7,594 nucleotides of DNA from Draconibacterium orientale (GTDB taxonomy: Bacteria; Bacteroidota; Bacteroidia; Bacteroidales; JAADGE01): the NCBI GenBank assembly GCA_020718265.1, contig DYSM01000141.1:1-7594 (forward strand), read 5' to 3'. The notes under the pieces were generated by a model. The model was not told the origin of the DNA. It searched no databases and saw only the letters and a list, made by a program, of their open reading frames with translations. The translations under genes were made by a program, and so were the position numbers. Below, one piece after another: positions 1-7,437 of the stretch; the first letter of the stretch is position 1, and every line of letters starts with the position of its first letter.

Positions 1-1
1 G

Positions 2-682
2 CATACGATACAAAGCGGCGGTACGCTTGACGTGGACGCCGGTGCATCGCTCATTTTCAGTTGTCGAGATTTGGGAAATACACAATTAAATGTGGACGGA
101 ACATTGAAGATTCTCGGTGTAAACGGCAATAACGCAACGGTTACCTCGAACGATTGGCATTCAAACAACATGCGTATTGACATAAACATCAAAAGCGGTG
201 CAACAATCCACGCCCGATATTATTTGATGAAATATTTGTCCAACGAAGGTTTCTTTGTGGATGCCGGTGCAACACTTGATGCCGTAAATAACTTTTCAGA
301 CGGAACTTGGTCAGACTTAAACACTTCAACAGCAGCAACATACAACTATTTGTATTGCAATGCCGATGCTACGGGACTAAATCCGATTGACAACGTAATT
401 TTCAATTTCGGCGGAAACCCGACAGTTGGCAAACATTTTAATATTCAAAGAGATGCAACTTCAACAGGTGTCATAAATCTCGGAAGTGCGTGCGGCGGTT
501 TGCTCACGGGCAGTCGTTACGAAGCTGACCCGACAGGCGAAAACCTGACAGCTTCAAGCAAAATAGATTGGGCGCCGATATCCGACATCAATTGGACAGG
601 AAATGTAAGCACCGATTGGTTTAACCCCAACAACTGGTCACCGGCAACGGTTCCGACCAATACGAACAACGCAATTATTCCG
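2..682 (+). repeat. Composite module A (first of three, N-terminally clipped)
   Basis: Protein-level repeat within the large gene. Ordered motifs: short strands (SGGTLDVDAGASL, then VDGTLKILG), then SGATIHARYYLMKYL, then AGATLDAVNNFSDGTW, then an acidic step (YEADP...IDW), then WTGNVSTDWFNPNNW at 593 and an IIP strand ending at 682. The same order is found at 2342-3007 and 3635-4315. The 'gATI.ar.Y...yl..nGi.v..ga.i.a..nFs.Gt' portion looks like a right-handed parallel beta-helix stretch, with W-T-G...NW as a linker to the next array. The left boundary is uncertain because the window starts inside or at the beginning of the unit. Confidence 0.75.
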
Positions 683-3600
683 ATTCGTGCCAACAATCCT
701 ATCATTTTCGGACAACACGCAGTTTGTAAAGACCTGAAAATCACGGACGGATTCTTGACTCTGCAAGCAGATTGGAATCTCAGCATCGGCGCGGATGCCT
801 ACATCGGAACCGGCACATCTGTCGGTATTCTTGCCGTGGAAGCCTCCACAAGCACCATTACCGTGAACGCCAACTGGACACGCGGGCAAAACGGATTGTT
901 CATACACGGCGACGGAACCGTAATCTTCGGAGCCTCAGGAGGTAGCGTTTCCATTGACCCGCGCAGCTCGGCGTTCGGAAATGTAACCTTCAACGGCGAT
1001 GCCACATTTATGCTGAATCGCTATGAAATTTTTACAGACGGCGATTTTACGATTTCAAACGGTGTCGTTCAACCGATTGTGAACAACTATTTGTTGCACA
1101 TCAAAGGCGATTACAACAATATTTCAGGCACATTTGACAACACGATTCTTGGCACGATTTATTTAGACGGCGCAGGAGACCAAAGTATTACAAAAGCAGA
1201 TTTTTGGACGGTGATTGTGGACGGTGCCGGCAATAAAACCGTAAACACAAGTTGTAAATTCAACGGAAATCTTACCGTAAAACATGCCACACTTGTTGCG
1301 GGATGCGCCATTGATTTCAACAATTATGTTCAAATTGATGCTCCCGCAGGATTTAACGACGGCGGATTTACGCACAATTTTATCGGATACCGCTGGACAG
1401 GTTTGGGCGCATACACAGGAACGGGAACCATTGAGTTCGAACGAGACGGCTATCAAGAAATTGCGGCGTCCAAGTTCAGTAATGTGCTTTTACAAAACAA
1501 CAGCGGGGTTACCATGTCCGGAAATGTGGACATGACGGGCAACATGACTTTGATAGCCCCTAATACGTCTTTGAACTTGCAAACCTATTCACTCACAAAC
1601 ACTTCAGGAACAGGCACTCTGTCTGTTGCCGACAGCCGATATTTGTATGTGCGCGGTGCAAACAATTTCCCGACAGGGTTTGCAAATTATGCTTTACACC
1701 GAAACAGTTACACCATGTACGACGGCACAATGCCGCAAACCATTGCTCCGGTGCCTGTTACCTACGGTCGCTTGTATTTGGACAACAGCACCAAAACCGC
1801 AGGCGGACACTTGGATATCAACGGATTTTTATACATCTACGACGATGTTACGTTTGACATTACCGCCAACAATTATCGCATCAATTTAGAAAGTCATTGG
1901 TACAATCAATCGGGAGCTACATTTATTCCGCACCAAGGCGAAGTGATTTTCGACGGAAATGATGCAACCTCGTATATCTTTGTGTATGAACCGAGTAAAC
2001 TCTCAAATCCGTTCTACAAACTCACGGTAAATAAGGGTGCAGGGCAAGTTTATACCGGCTACACAGACCTCACGGTTCAGAACAATTTGCGCGTTATCAA
2101 CGGAATTTTCAGCAACGGACGCACCGTCTATGTCGGCGGCGATATGTCCGCATTGTCCGGTAAATTTGCTACAAACGGTACGTATTATCTGAACAAAACA
2201 TCAGGAACATCAAATTTGCAATTCAACGGTTCTACCATTTACAACCTCACAATCAATTCACCTGCAAGTTATTTCTTGCAAGATGATTTGAAAATGAACG
2301 GAATTTTCAATCTCATCGCCGGAACGTTTGACGGGGGCGGACATCTCGTCCGCATGGGTGACTACGGTGAAGTGCACGATATTTCGGGATTATACAAAAT
2401 CGGCGCAGGCGGAATCTTGCAACTTGCTGATTATTCAACATTTAAAGTAAATTCCGGAGGCGAAATTTGGGTTGTCGGCGAGGCAGCAAATGTGGCTTCG
2501 GTTACAAATTATTCGGGCAGATATTATTTCAATGTTGAAAACGGCGGAACGATTCGCGCTCGAAATTATCTGTTTGAATACATGGCAGAAAACGGTATTT
2601 ACATCAAAAACGGTTCAACCATCCATCCGGATTACAATTTCAGCTACGGAACTTTCACAAATTCAGCCAACGGCGGCGCGTGTTTGCGAATTGAAAACAA
2701 CCAAAGTTTTACCGAAGCCGGCGGAAATCCGATTGTTGAAGTTTCGTTTCCGTTCAATTCGGGCGGAGGTTCGGCAAATGTCGTAAAAATCAGTGCCGCA
2801 GCCGGAACGCTTGACTTCAAAGATTACTACGGCGAATTTGCCGGCGAAGATTTTGATAACGACCCCACAAGCCTTGTCAATTGGATTTCACCGCCTTACG
2901 TGATGTGGACAGGAAATATTGACAACGATTGGTATAAAATCGGAAACTGGCAAGTAACAAGCGGTCCCGCACGCATTCCGCTCATTACGGACAATGTCGT
3001 GATAACCAAACGCACAAATCAACCTGTTATAAATACAGACGGAGCTGTTGCCAAAACACTTGACGTTCAAACCAATGCAGTGCTTACTTTGGCATCGGCA
3101 GCGGTTACCGCAACAACACTTACGGTGGACGACGATGTTACATTTACAGGCATGATTGTGATGACCGATGCAAACAATTCCTTTTCAACCGGCGGAAATT
3201 GGTATAACTTGGGCTTGTTCACTGCCGGTCAGGGAACGGTTACGATGAACTCCGTTTTCGGCATAAAAGCGTTGAACAATCGGAGCGATGCGTTTTACAA
3301 CTTACATATCAATACGGTTTCTGAAATTCAATTAGCTCAAAATCTGACAGTTAATAAAAACTTCATCCTATACAACGGCATGTTCGACCTCACGGCTGAT
3401 AATCGAATTATGACCGTAAAAGGCGATTTTCTGAACTACGGAAATTTTGTAACCAGAGCCGCAAAACTCGTTTTTGCAGGAACTTCCGGTGCGCAAACCT
3501 TCGACCCCGGAACATCTTCGTTCTACAATATTGACATAAATGCAAGTGCCGGAACGACTGTTTCGTTGGCTGTCAATCCGTTGCGTTTGACGCACAACTT

Positions 3601-6600
3601 GAATGTCAATTCCGGAACATTTACGCTCAACGGTTTGGATTTTTACATGGGCGATGCTTCCGGCACGGATGTTTTGACAATCACAGGCGGAACATTTATC
3701 GTTAATGCAAATGCACATTTGCGTCCCGCGAATAATTCATCGGTAGAAGTAAATTCGGGCGGAACAATAAAATTAGTCGGCACAAATGTTGATAATCCGG
3801 CGTATGTCATTGCACAATCGGGCAGTTATGCGTTCAGCGTTTACTCGGGAGCAACCATACACATGCGCTATTACGATGTTCAAAACCTTAATGCAAACGG
3901 AATTCGAGTAAAATCGGGTGCAATCATTGATGCAACAAACAATTTCTCTTACGGAACTTGGCGCAACGGTGCTACCGCAGGGCAATATTTGTGGCTCGAA
4001 AATAATTTTGCCGATTTTACGGTAAAAGGTACATATTTCCACAACGGCGCAGGAGCAAACGTGAAACGTCTTTCCGGCAGCGGTGTGATTTCTTTTGAAG
4101 ATGCTTTGGGTTTGAAAGCCGGACATTTATACGAAATTGACAGCCCCGCGAACGGAGCAGCAACCGGACTTGTTCGATGGACATTCACGCATCCTGTTTA
4201 CGTGTGGACAGGCAACGTAAATACAGATTGGAACATCGCCGGAAACTGGGACGGACCGGGTGTTGGTGATCATTTTGTGCCGAATGCGCTGGGCATTGCC
4301 CGTATTCCGGACGTTACTGCCACAACCGGAAATAAACCGATTTTGGGAATCAACTCCGCCGATGCTGACGGAACTTGTTACGATTTAATCATTGAACCCA
4401 TCGGGCATGTTACCATAAACAACGGTAAAAACTTGGATGTGGACAACTCCGTTACCGTTATGACAAACGGCAAACTGACAGTCGCTCCGGGGTCTGCATC
4501 GCGAATTAACGTTGCCGATATTTGGTCTATTGACGGCAGATTTGAACACGGATACAGCTCTACAGTTGTATTTGATGCACCCGCCGGAAAATTATTGACC
4601 ATTGCCGGAACAACAAGTTTCTACAACTTAGAAATAAATTCAACGGGCAATGCCGAATATATCAGCGGTTCAAGCATCCGTTGCGACGGCAGTTTCGGCG
4701 TTACTCACGGTGTATTCACGGTGTCTAATCCGACTGATACGCTGTATGTTAAGGGTCATTTTACAAATTCAGGAACGTTCACACACGGCAACGCAATTGT
4801 AGTGTTAAACGGAGCGGTAAACCAAACCGTAAATTTTACCGGCGGCATCGGCGATTTATACCGATTGCAAAGTAAAGGTTCTCAAAATAAGATACTTGCC
4901 TCAAATTTGACGATTTGGAACGATTTGGAAATTTTTGCAGGTTCAACCTTAAACGGCGGCGCAAACACGCTTTCATTATACGGCGATTGGGTAAATAGAG
5001 GCACGTTCAACTCGGCTACGAGCACCATTCAACTTCTCGGCAGCAGTACGCAACTGATTGATAATTATAATGCTGAAACGTTTTACAATCTGGTGGTCAA
5101 TAATACTTCGCTGACGTTCCCGCAGATTGTGCTTTACGGCGATGTGTCGCTCACCGGAACCAATTGGACAATGACAGACGGAATCTTGGAAACCACAGCA
5201 GATGAGATGCTTACGGTCGGACAAAATATTGTTTTGACAGGCGGAAATTCAACGGCAAGCTATGTGAACGGTCCGATAACCAAACTCGGAAATTCGAACT
5301 TTACCTTCCCGACCGGCGACGGTGCAAAATTTGCGCGCATCAAAATTTCGGGCATGTCATCCACCGGAACGTTTGTTGCTGAATATCACGAAGCTCCGTA
5401 TTCCGATGTCTCCTCGCTCGGCGCGGGTTTAGACCACGTCAGCGGATACGAGCATTGGACATTGAACCGAACTGCCGGCACCGCGCAACCCACTGTAACC
5501 TTCTTTTGGGAAGACGGCGCACAATCCGGAATAGACAATCCGGCAACACTCACAACTGCCGTTTACACCGCCGTACAGTGGAAAAATACCGGAAACGGCG
5601 GAACTACCGGAACAGTTGCCGTAGGAAGCATCACTTCGGGAATACCCTTCACGGAGTTCGGACCATGCGGCTTTGCGGCAACCAACAACACCGAAAATCC
5701 TTTGCACGGGTACACAAGTTGGACAGGTTCCATGTCCACCGTTTGGAACAACCCGAACAATTGGACAATGGGCGTACCAACAACCTTAATGGATGCCACA
5801 ATACCCGCCGCACCTTTGAATCAACCTGTGATTGATGTGGATGCGCAAGTCCGCAAACTGATTATTTACGAAGGTGCTTCGCTGACGGTAAATCCCTTAA
5901 AATCACTCACAACTTACGGAAAATTGTATATCAAAGGTACATTTTTGCTCAAATCGGGCATTTCGGGCAATGCGAGTTTGATAAATTTGAATACGATTTC
6001 TTACGGTGCAAACTGCTCGGTTACAACACAATTGTATCTCACCGGCGGAAAATACCATCATTTGGCATCTCCAACCACCCAAACCCATACCGATGTGTTC
6101 AAGCGCGACCCATATTTGCCATATTTTAATCCGAATTTTTACAATTACACCGAATCCGGTTCAACGTGGGACCAAGTGCCGGCAGATTGGAATGAATTCG
6201 ACGGAAACATGATTCCGATGAACGGATACACCTATTACGGAGACCGAAATATCACAGCACTCATTGAGCGCGGCGCAGTCGGCAACAATTTTAACACCGG
6301 CGATTTTAGCAAAACGCTGTATTACACCGCCGGAACAGAGCCGGAGGTGATACACCGAGGTTGGAATTTTATCGGAAATCCGTATCCCGCAAACTTAGAT
6401 TGGACGAATGCTGCTTGGACAAAAACCAACATTTACAATTCAATCTATTTTTGGAACGGCGTGAATTATTCCTATTTCGTAGCAGGCGACCCGGCGCAGA
6501 ACAATGGTTTGGGTGTGAACGACGGCACAAGCATCATTCCGCCCATGCAAGGCTATTTTGTTAAAGTGAAGGAAAACGCAACGCCCGATGTAAACCAAAC

Positions 6601-7366
6601 CGGAACGCTCGTAACGCCGCAAGCTGCACGAACTACTGCGACACACGCATTTTGGAAATCGGCAAATGAAAAAGGCGGTCGAAATGCAGACGTTGTTCGC
6701 CTGACCATCGGCAGTAACGGACATTCAGACGAAACCGCCGTGCGATTTTTACCGACATCAACTGCCTCATTTGATGACAATTACGATGCGTTCAAACTTT
6801 TACCGTCTGATTGGTATGGCGTTCCGCAAATATACAGCTTTGCCGGCGAAGTGAAGTGTGCCATAAACACGCTGCCGCAAATCACGCACAGCTTGTATAT
6901 TCCCGTTGGTTTCCATGCACCGGTTTCGGGCAATTTCACGATTACGGCGGCTGATTTCAATTTGAATTCCGAAGAAACGGCGTATTTTGAAGACAAATAC
7001 ACGCACGAAATTTTTGAATTACAAAATTTGAGCTACACGTTCTCATCCGAATCCGGTTCGTTTAACGACCGTTTCGGTATAAAATTCAGAAATACACCAA
7101 GTTCGCTTGATGATGCAAATAGGTCGGAAACACCCGAAGTCAGAATCTTTGCAGAAAATCAAATTTTGAAATTCTACTCTGAAACCGGCGATGCGGTAGT
7201 TGGTTCGATACAAGTCTATAATTCTGTCGGACAAGTAGTTATGCAATTTGACAATGCACGCGAAGGCTATTTTGAAAAAACCGTCACCCTCGCCGAAGGC
7301 ATGTATATTGTGAAACTGCAAACCCGCTACGGAACCGAAACGCAAAAGGTAAACATCCGAAAGTAA
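2..7366 (+). CDS. Giant modular T9SS-exported beta-repeat surface protein, 5' partial
   Basis: Seen: one uninterrupted frame from the first complete codon (position 2) to a TAA, 2454 residues, rich in Asn, Gly and Thr with only about a dozen Cys by eye. The GTG at 32 is not a credible start. The ten codons before it (HTIQSGGTLD) are in frame and continue the same repeat pattern, so the true start and any signal peptide lie left of the window. Visible parts are three composite modules, arrays of strand-rich repeats, four W-T-G...NW motifs, a FPTGDG module, a pre-C-terminal region and a type A T9SS sorting domain. Known: such proteins cross the inner membrane by Sec, then the outer membrane by T9SS, which removes the C-terminal domain and releases or anchors the product on the surface. 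Inferred role: extracellular structural protein or adhesin. No catalytic motif was recognised, so substrate or partner is unknown. The gene ends just before a terminator, so it is the last or only gene of its transcript. Confidence 0.93.
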   Translation, partial: HTIQSGGTLDVDAGASLIFSCRDLGNTQLNVDGTLKILGVNGNNATVTSNDWHSNNMRIDINIKSGATIHARYYLMKYLSNEGFFVDAGATLDAVNNFSDGTWSDLNTSTAATYNYLYCNADATGLNPIDNVIFNFGGNPTVGKHFNIQRDATSTGVINLGSACGGLLTGSRYEADPTGENLTASSKIDWAPISDINWTGNVSTDWFNPNNWSPATVPTNTNNAIIPIRANNPIIFGQHAVCKDLKITDGFLTLQADWNLSIGADAYIGTGTSVGILAVEASTSTITVNANWTRGQNGLFIHGDGTVIFGASGGSVSIDPRSSAFGNVTFNGDATFMLNRYEIFTDGDFTISNGVVQPIVNNYLLHIKGDYNNISGTFDNTILGTIYLDGAGDQSITKADFWTVIVDGAGNKTVNTSCKFNGNLTVKHATLVAGCAIDFNNYVQIDAPAGFNDGGFTHNFIGYRWTGLGAYTGTGTIEFERDGYQEIAASKFSNVLLQNNSGVTMSGNVDMTGNMTLIAPNTSLNLQTYSLTNTSGTGTLSVADSRYLYVRGANNFPTGFANYALHRNSYTMYDGTMPQTIAPVPVTYGRLYLDNSTKTAGGHLDINGFLYIYDDVTFDITANNYRINLESHWYNQSGATFIPHQGEVIFDGNDATSYIFVYEPSKLSNPFYKLTVNKGAGQVYTGYTDLTVQNNLRVINGIFSNGRTVYVGGDMSALSGKFATNGTYYLNKTSGTSNLQFNGSTIYNLTINSPASYFLQDDLKMNGIFNLIAGTFDGGGHLVRMGDYGEVHDISGLYKIGAGGILQLADYSTFKVNSGGEIWVVGEAANVASVTNYSGRYYFNVENGGTIRARNYLFEYMAENGIYIKNGSTIHPDYNFSYGTFTNSANGGACLRIENNQSFTEAGGNPIVEVSFPFNSGGGSANVVKISAAAGTLDFKDYYGEFAGEDFDNDPTSLVNWISPPYVMWTGNIDNDWYKIGNWQVTSGPARIPLITDNVVITKRTNQPVINTDGAVAKTLDVQTNAVLTLASAAVTATTLTVDDDVTFTGMIVMTDANNSFSTGGNWYNLGLFTAGQGTVTMNSVFGIKALNNRSDAFYNLHINTVSEIQLAQNLTVNKNFILYNGMFDLTADNRIMTVKGDFLNYGNFVTRAAKLVFAGTSGAQTFDPGTSSFYNIDINASAGTTVSLAVNPLRLTHNLNVNSGTFTLNGLDFYMGDASGTDVLTITGGTFIVNANAHLRPANNSSVEVNSGGTIKLVGTNVDNPAYVIAQSGSYAFSVYSGATIHMRYYDVQNLNANGIRVKSGAIIDATNNFSYGTWRNGATAGQYLWLENNFADFTVKGTYFHNGAGANVKRLSGSGVISFEDALGLKAGHLYEIDSPANGAATGLVRWTFTHPVYVWTGNVNTDWNIAGNWDGPGVGDHFVPNALGIARIPDVTATTGNKPILGINSADADGTCYDLIIEPIGHVTINNGKNLDVDNSVTVMTNGKLTVAPGSASRINVADIWSIDGRFEHGYSSTVVFDAPAGKLLTIAGTTSFYNLEINSTGNAEYISGSSIRCDGSFGVTHGVFTVSNPTDTLYVKGHFTNSGTFTHGNAIVVLNGAVNQTVNFTGGIGDLYRLQSKGSQNKILASNLTIWNDLEIFAGSTLNGGANTLSLYGDWVNRGTFNSATSTIQLLGSSTQLIDNYNAETFYNLVVNNTSLTFPQIVLYGDVSLTGTNWTMTDGILETTADEMLTVGQNIVLTGGNSTASYVNGPITKLGNSNFTFPTGDGAKFARIKISGMSSTGTFVAEYHEAPYSDVSSLGAGLDHVSGYEHWTLNRTAGTAQPTVTFFWEDGAQSGIDNPATLTTAVYTAVQWKNTGNGGTTGTVAVGSITSGIPFTEFGPCGFAATNNTENPLHGYTSWTGSMSTVWNNPNNWTMGVPTTLMDATIPAAPLNQPVIDVDAQVRKLIIYEGASLTVNPLKSLTTYGKLYIKGTFLLKSGISGNASLINLNTISYGANCSVTTQLYLTGGKYHHLASPTTQTHTDVFKRDPYLPYFNPNFYNYTESGSTWDQVPADWNEFDGNMIPMNGYTYYGDRNITALIERGAVGNNFNTGDFSKTLYYTAGTEPEVIHRGWNFIGNPYPANLDWTNAAWTKTNIYNSIYFWNGVNYSYFVAGDPAQNNGLGVNDGTSIIPPMQGYFVKVKENATPDVNQTGTLVTPQAARTTATHAFWKSANEKGGRNADVVRLTIGSNGHSDETAVRFLPTSTASFDDNYDAFKLLPSDWYGVPQIYSFAGEVKCAINTLPQITHSLYIPVGFHAPVSGNFTITAADFNLNSEETAYFEDKYTHEIFELQNLSYTFSSESGSFNDRFGIKFRNTPSSLDDANRSETPEVRIFAENQILKFYSETGDAVVGSIQVYNSVGQVVMQFDNAREGYFEKTVTLAEGMYIVKLQTRYGTETQKVNIRK
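683..2341 (+). repeat. Beta-strand repeat array 1 (about six units)
   Basis: About 553 residues of Gly/Asn/Thr-rich strands. A recurring signature is G-x-[VIL]-x-[FL]-x-G, a few residues, a Q-x-[IF]-like step, then F-[YWSG]-x-[LV]-x-[VIL]. Signatures begin near 908 (GDGTVIFG), 1151 (GTIYLDGAGDQSI), 1418 (GTGTIEF...YQEI), 1718 (weak, MPQTI), 1931 (HQGEVIFDG, then FYKLTV) and 2201 (NLQFNG, then IYNLTI). Spacing runs from 71 to 100 residues, so the units are loose. Between signatures come phrases of the type 'dltv.nG.f......l.v.gd....G.f'. The likely fold is a parallel beta-helix or solenoid. No enzyme motif is visible. Confidence 0.65.
2342..3007 (+). repeat. Composite module B
   Basis: Second copy of the roughly 222-residue module. 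It opens with HLVRMGDYGEVHDISG, has VNSGGEIWVVGEA, then GGTIRARNYLFEYM, GSTIHPDYNFSYGTF, a FAGEDFDNDPTSLVNW step and WTGNIDNDWYKIGNW (W at 2906), ending in a NVVIT strand. Each block has a counterpart in the same order in modules A and C. The nucleotide sequence has diverged too far for long identical DNA stretches, so this is an old duplication and not a recent amplification. Confidence 0.77.
3008..3634 (+). repeat. Beta-strand repeat array 2 (two units)
   Basis: About 209 residues between modules B and C. It opens with the strand set that follows every W-T-G motif (NQPVI..., then AKTLDVQTNAVLTL). Two clear signatures follow: GQGTVTMN...FYNLHIN from 3227 and AAKLVFAGTSGAQTF...FYNIDIN from 3455. 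They lie 228 bases (76 residues) apart. No domain other than beta repeats was seen. Confidence 0.65.
3635..4315 (+). repeat. Composite module C
   Basis: Third copy of the module, 227 residues. It opens with LDFYMGDASGTDVL, then VNSGGTIKLVGTN, SGATIHMRYYDVQNL, SGAIIDATNNFSYGTW, a YEIDSPANGAATGLVRW step and WTGNVNTDWNIAGNW (W at 4205), ending near ARIPDV. The 'VNSGG.I..VG' and 'NFSYGT' blocks match module B almost word for word. The W-T-G motif here is followed by a longer loop (DGPGVGDHFVPNALG) than in the other copies. Confidence 0.77.
4316..5221 (+). repeat. Beta-strand repeat array 3 (three regularly spaced units)
   Basis: About 302 residues. After an opening strand set (KPILGINSADADG, CYDLIIEPIGHVTI) there are three signatures: STVVFDAPAGKLLTI...FYNLEIN from 4553, GNAIVVLNGAVNQTV...LYRLQSK from 4787, and TSTIQLLGSSTQLI...FYNLVVN from 5015. 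Spacings are 234 and 228 bases (78 and 76 residues). This matches the 76-residue spacing in array 2 and is tighter than array 1. A solenoid or beta-helix fold is inferred; no ligand or catalytic site can be assigned. Confidence 0.67.
5222..5689 (+). other. FPTGDG-type beta module near the C-terminal end
   Basis: About 156 residues with a pattern familiar from large T9SS cargo proteins: a YVNGPITKLGNSNFTFPTGD opening, then ARIKISG, then FVAEYHEAPYSD, HVSGYEHWTLNR, and TVTFFWEDGAQSGID before a final strand that ends in FGPCGFAATN. In related proteins the last strand is typically an 'F.pFtL'-like ending, so this one has drifted. From memory of this protein class it is a stand-alone beta-sandwich-like segment placed before the C-terminal region. 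No biochemical role can be assigned. Confidence 0.6.
5720..6046 (+). repeat. Fourth W-T-G...NW motif with follow-on strands
   Basis: WTGSMSTVWNNPNNWTMGVP and a TIP strand, then QPVIDVDAQVRKLIIYEGAS and short strands up to LYLTG. It matches the W-T-G motifs at 593, 2906 and 4205, including the N-x-P-[VI]-[IL]-type step that follows them. Unlike those three it is not preceded by the beta-helix half of the composite module; the FPTGDG module sits before it instead. That makes the W-T-G motif a separable linker-like unit. Confidence 0.7.
6047..6646 (+). other. Pre-C-terminal region, part 1 (GNPYP-containing)
   Basis: About 200 residues, rich in aromatic amino acids. It reads GKYHHLASPTTQTHTDVF, then YLPYFNPNFYNYTESGSTWD, MNGYTYYGD, then GWNFIGNPYPANLDW from 6359, IYNSIYFWNGVNYSYF and IIPPMQGYFVKV. 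The order 'H-L-x-S/A-P ... G-Y ... G-W-N-[LF]-[IV]-G-N-P-Y-P ... [IF]-Y-[FV]-W-N-G ... I-P-P-x-Q-[GA]-[FY]-F-V' is common just before the sorting domain in Bacteroidota secreted proteins. Its function is not known to me; it is probably a folded beta domain at the exposed end. Confidence 0.65.
6647..7096 (+). other. Pre-C-terminal region, part 2 (beta-sandwich-like)
   Basis: About 150 residues: VVRLTIGSNGHSDETAVRFL, then FDDNYDAFKLLP, QIYSFAGEVKCAINTLPQ, SLYIPVGFHAPVSGNFTITA, TAYFEDKYTHEIFELQNLSY and FNDRFGIKF. The sequence of phrases (D-E-T...F; D-x-x-x-D-A-x-K; [SL]-x-I-N-x-L-P; P-[LV]-G-[FV]; F-x-D; [DN]-R-F-x-[IL]-x-F) is a familiar arrangement directly upstream of T9SS sorting domains. 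It contains one of the protein's few cysteines, with no partner nearby. Role inferred as a structural domain, possibly shielding or presenting the sorting signal. Confidence 0.62.
7136..7363 (+). other. Type A T9SS C-terminal sorting domain
   Basis: The last 76 residues start EVRIFAENQILKFYS, continue with GSIQVYNSVGQVVMQF and end LAEGMYIVKLQTRYGTETQ then KVNIRK at the stop. The hallmarks visible are the 'I-x-V-Y-[ND]-x-x-G-x-[VL]-[VL]' strand, the 'L-x-x-G-x-Y-[IV]-V-[KR]-[LV]' strand and the terminal 'K-V-x-[IV]-x-[KR]'. Known of the family: this domain targets the protein to the type IX translocon and is cleaved by the PorU-type sortase, after which cargo is bound to lipopolysaccharide or released. 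This is the strongest functional call in the window and the basis for assigning the DNA to Bacteroidota. Confidence 0.92.
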
Positions 7367-7395
7367 TTTTGTCGGAATTTACCATGTAATACAAA

Positions 7396-7437
7396 CAATG
7401 CCAAGGTTTTACAAGAACTTTGGCATTGATTTTTTTT
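7396..7437 (+). terminator. Rho-independent terminator of the large gene
   Basis: A 13-bp stem, 7396-7408 (CAATGCCAAGGTT) with 7416-7428 (AACTTTGGCATTG), contains one G-T wobble. It closes a 7-base loop (TTACAAG) and is followed by eight T at 7430-7437. It begins 30 bases after the stop codon. No comparable A-run lies on the left side, so it should act on the + strand only. Confidence 0.88.

Noticed and set aside
1513..1534. Inverted repeat CATGTCC / GGACATG with an 8-base loop
   Set aside because: It lies within the coding frame where the protein reads TMSGNVDMTG, has no T-run and is not repeated at equivalent places in other units. Chance from codon choice.
517..7345. Many antisense and alternate-frame open reading frames of 60-126 codons inside the large gene (for example minus strand 3773-4126 and 7043-7345, plus strand 5455-5835)
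   Set aside because: All overlap the strongly supported main frame. Their translations have erratic composition with scattered Cys and Arg runs, they show no domain signature, and several overlap each other. They are by-products of the main gene's codon composition.
2..7366. Interpretation as a polysaccharide-degrading beta-helix enzyme (pectate lyase-like or similar)
   Set aside because: The fold type may be similar, but I could not find a conserved catalytic cluster, and the repeats are evenly strand-rich without a distinct active-site segment in the visible part.
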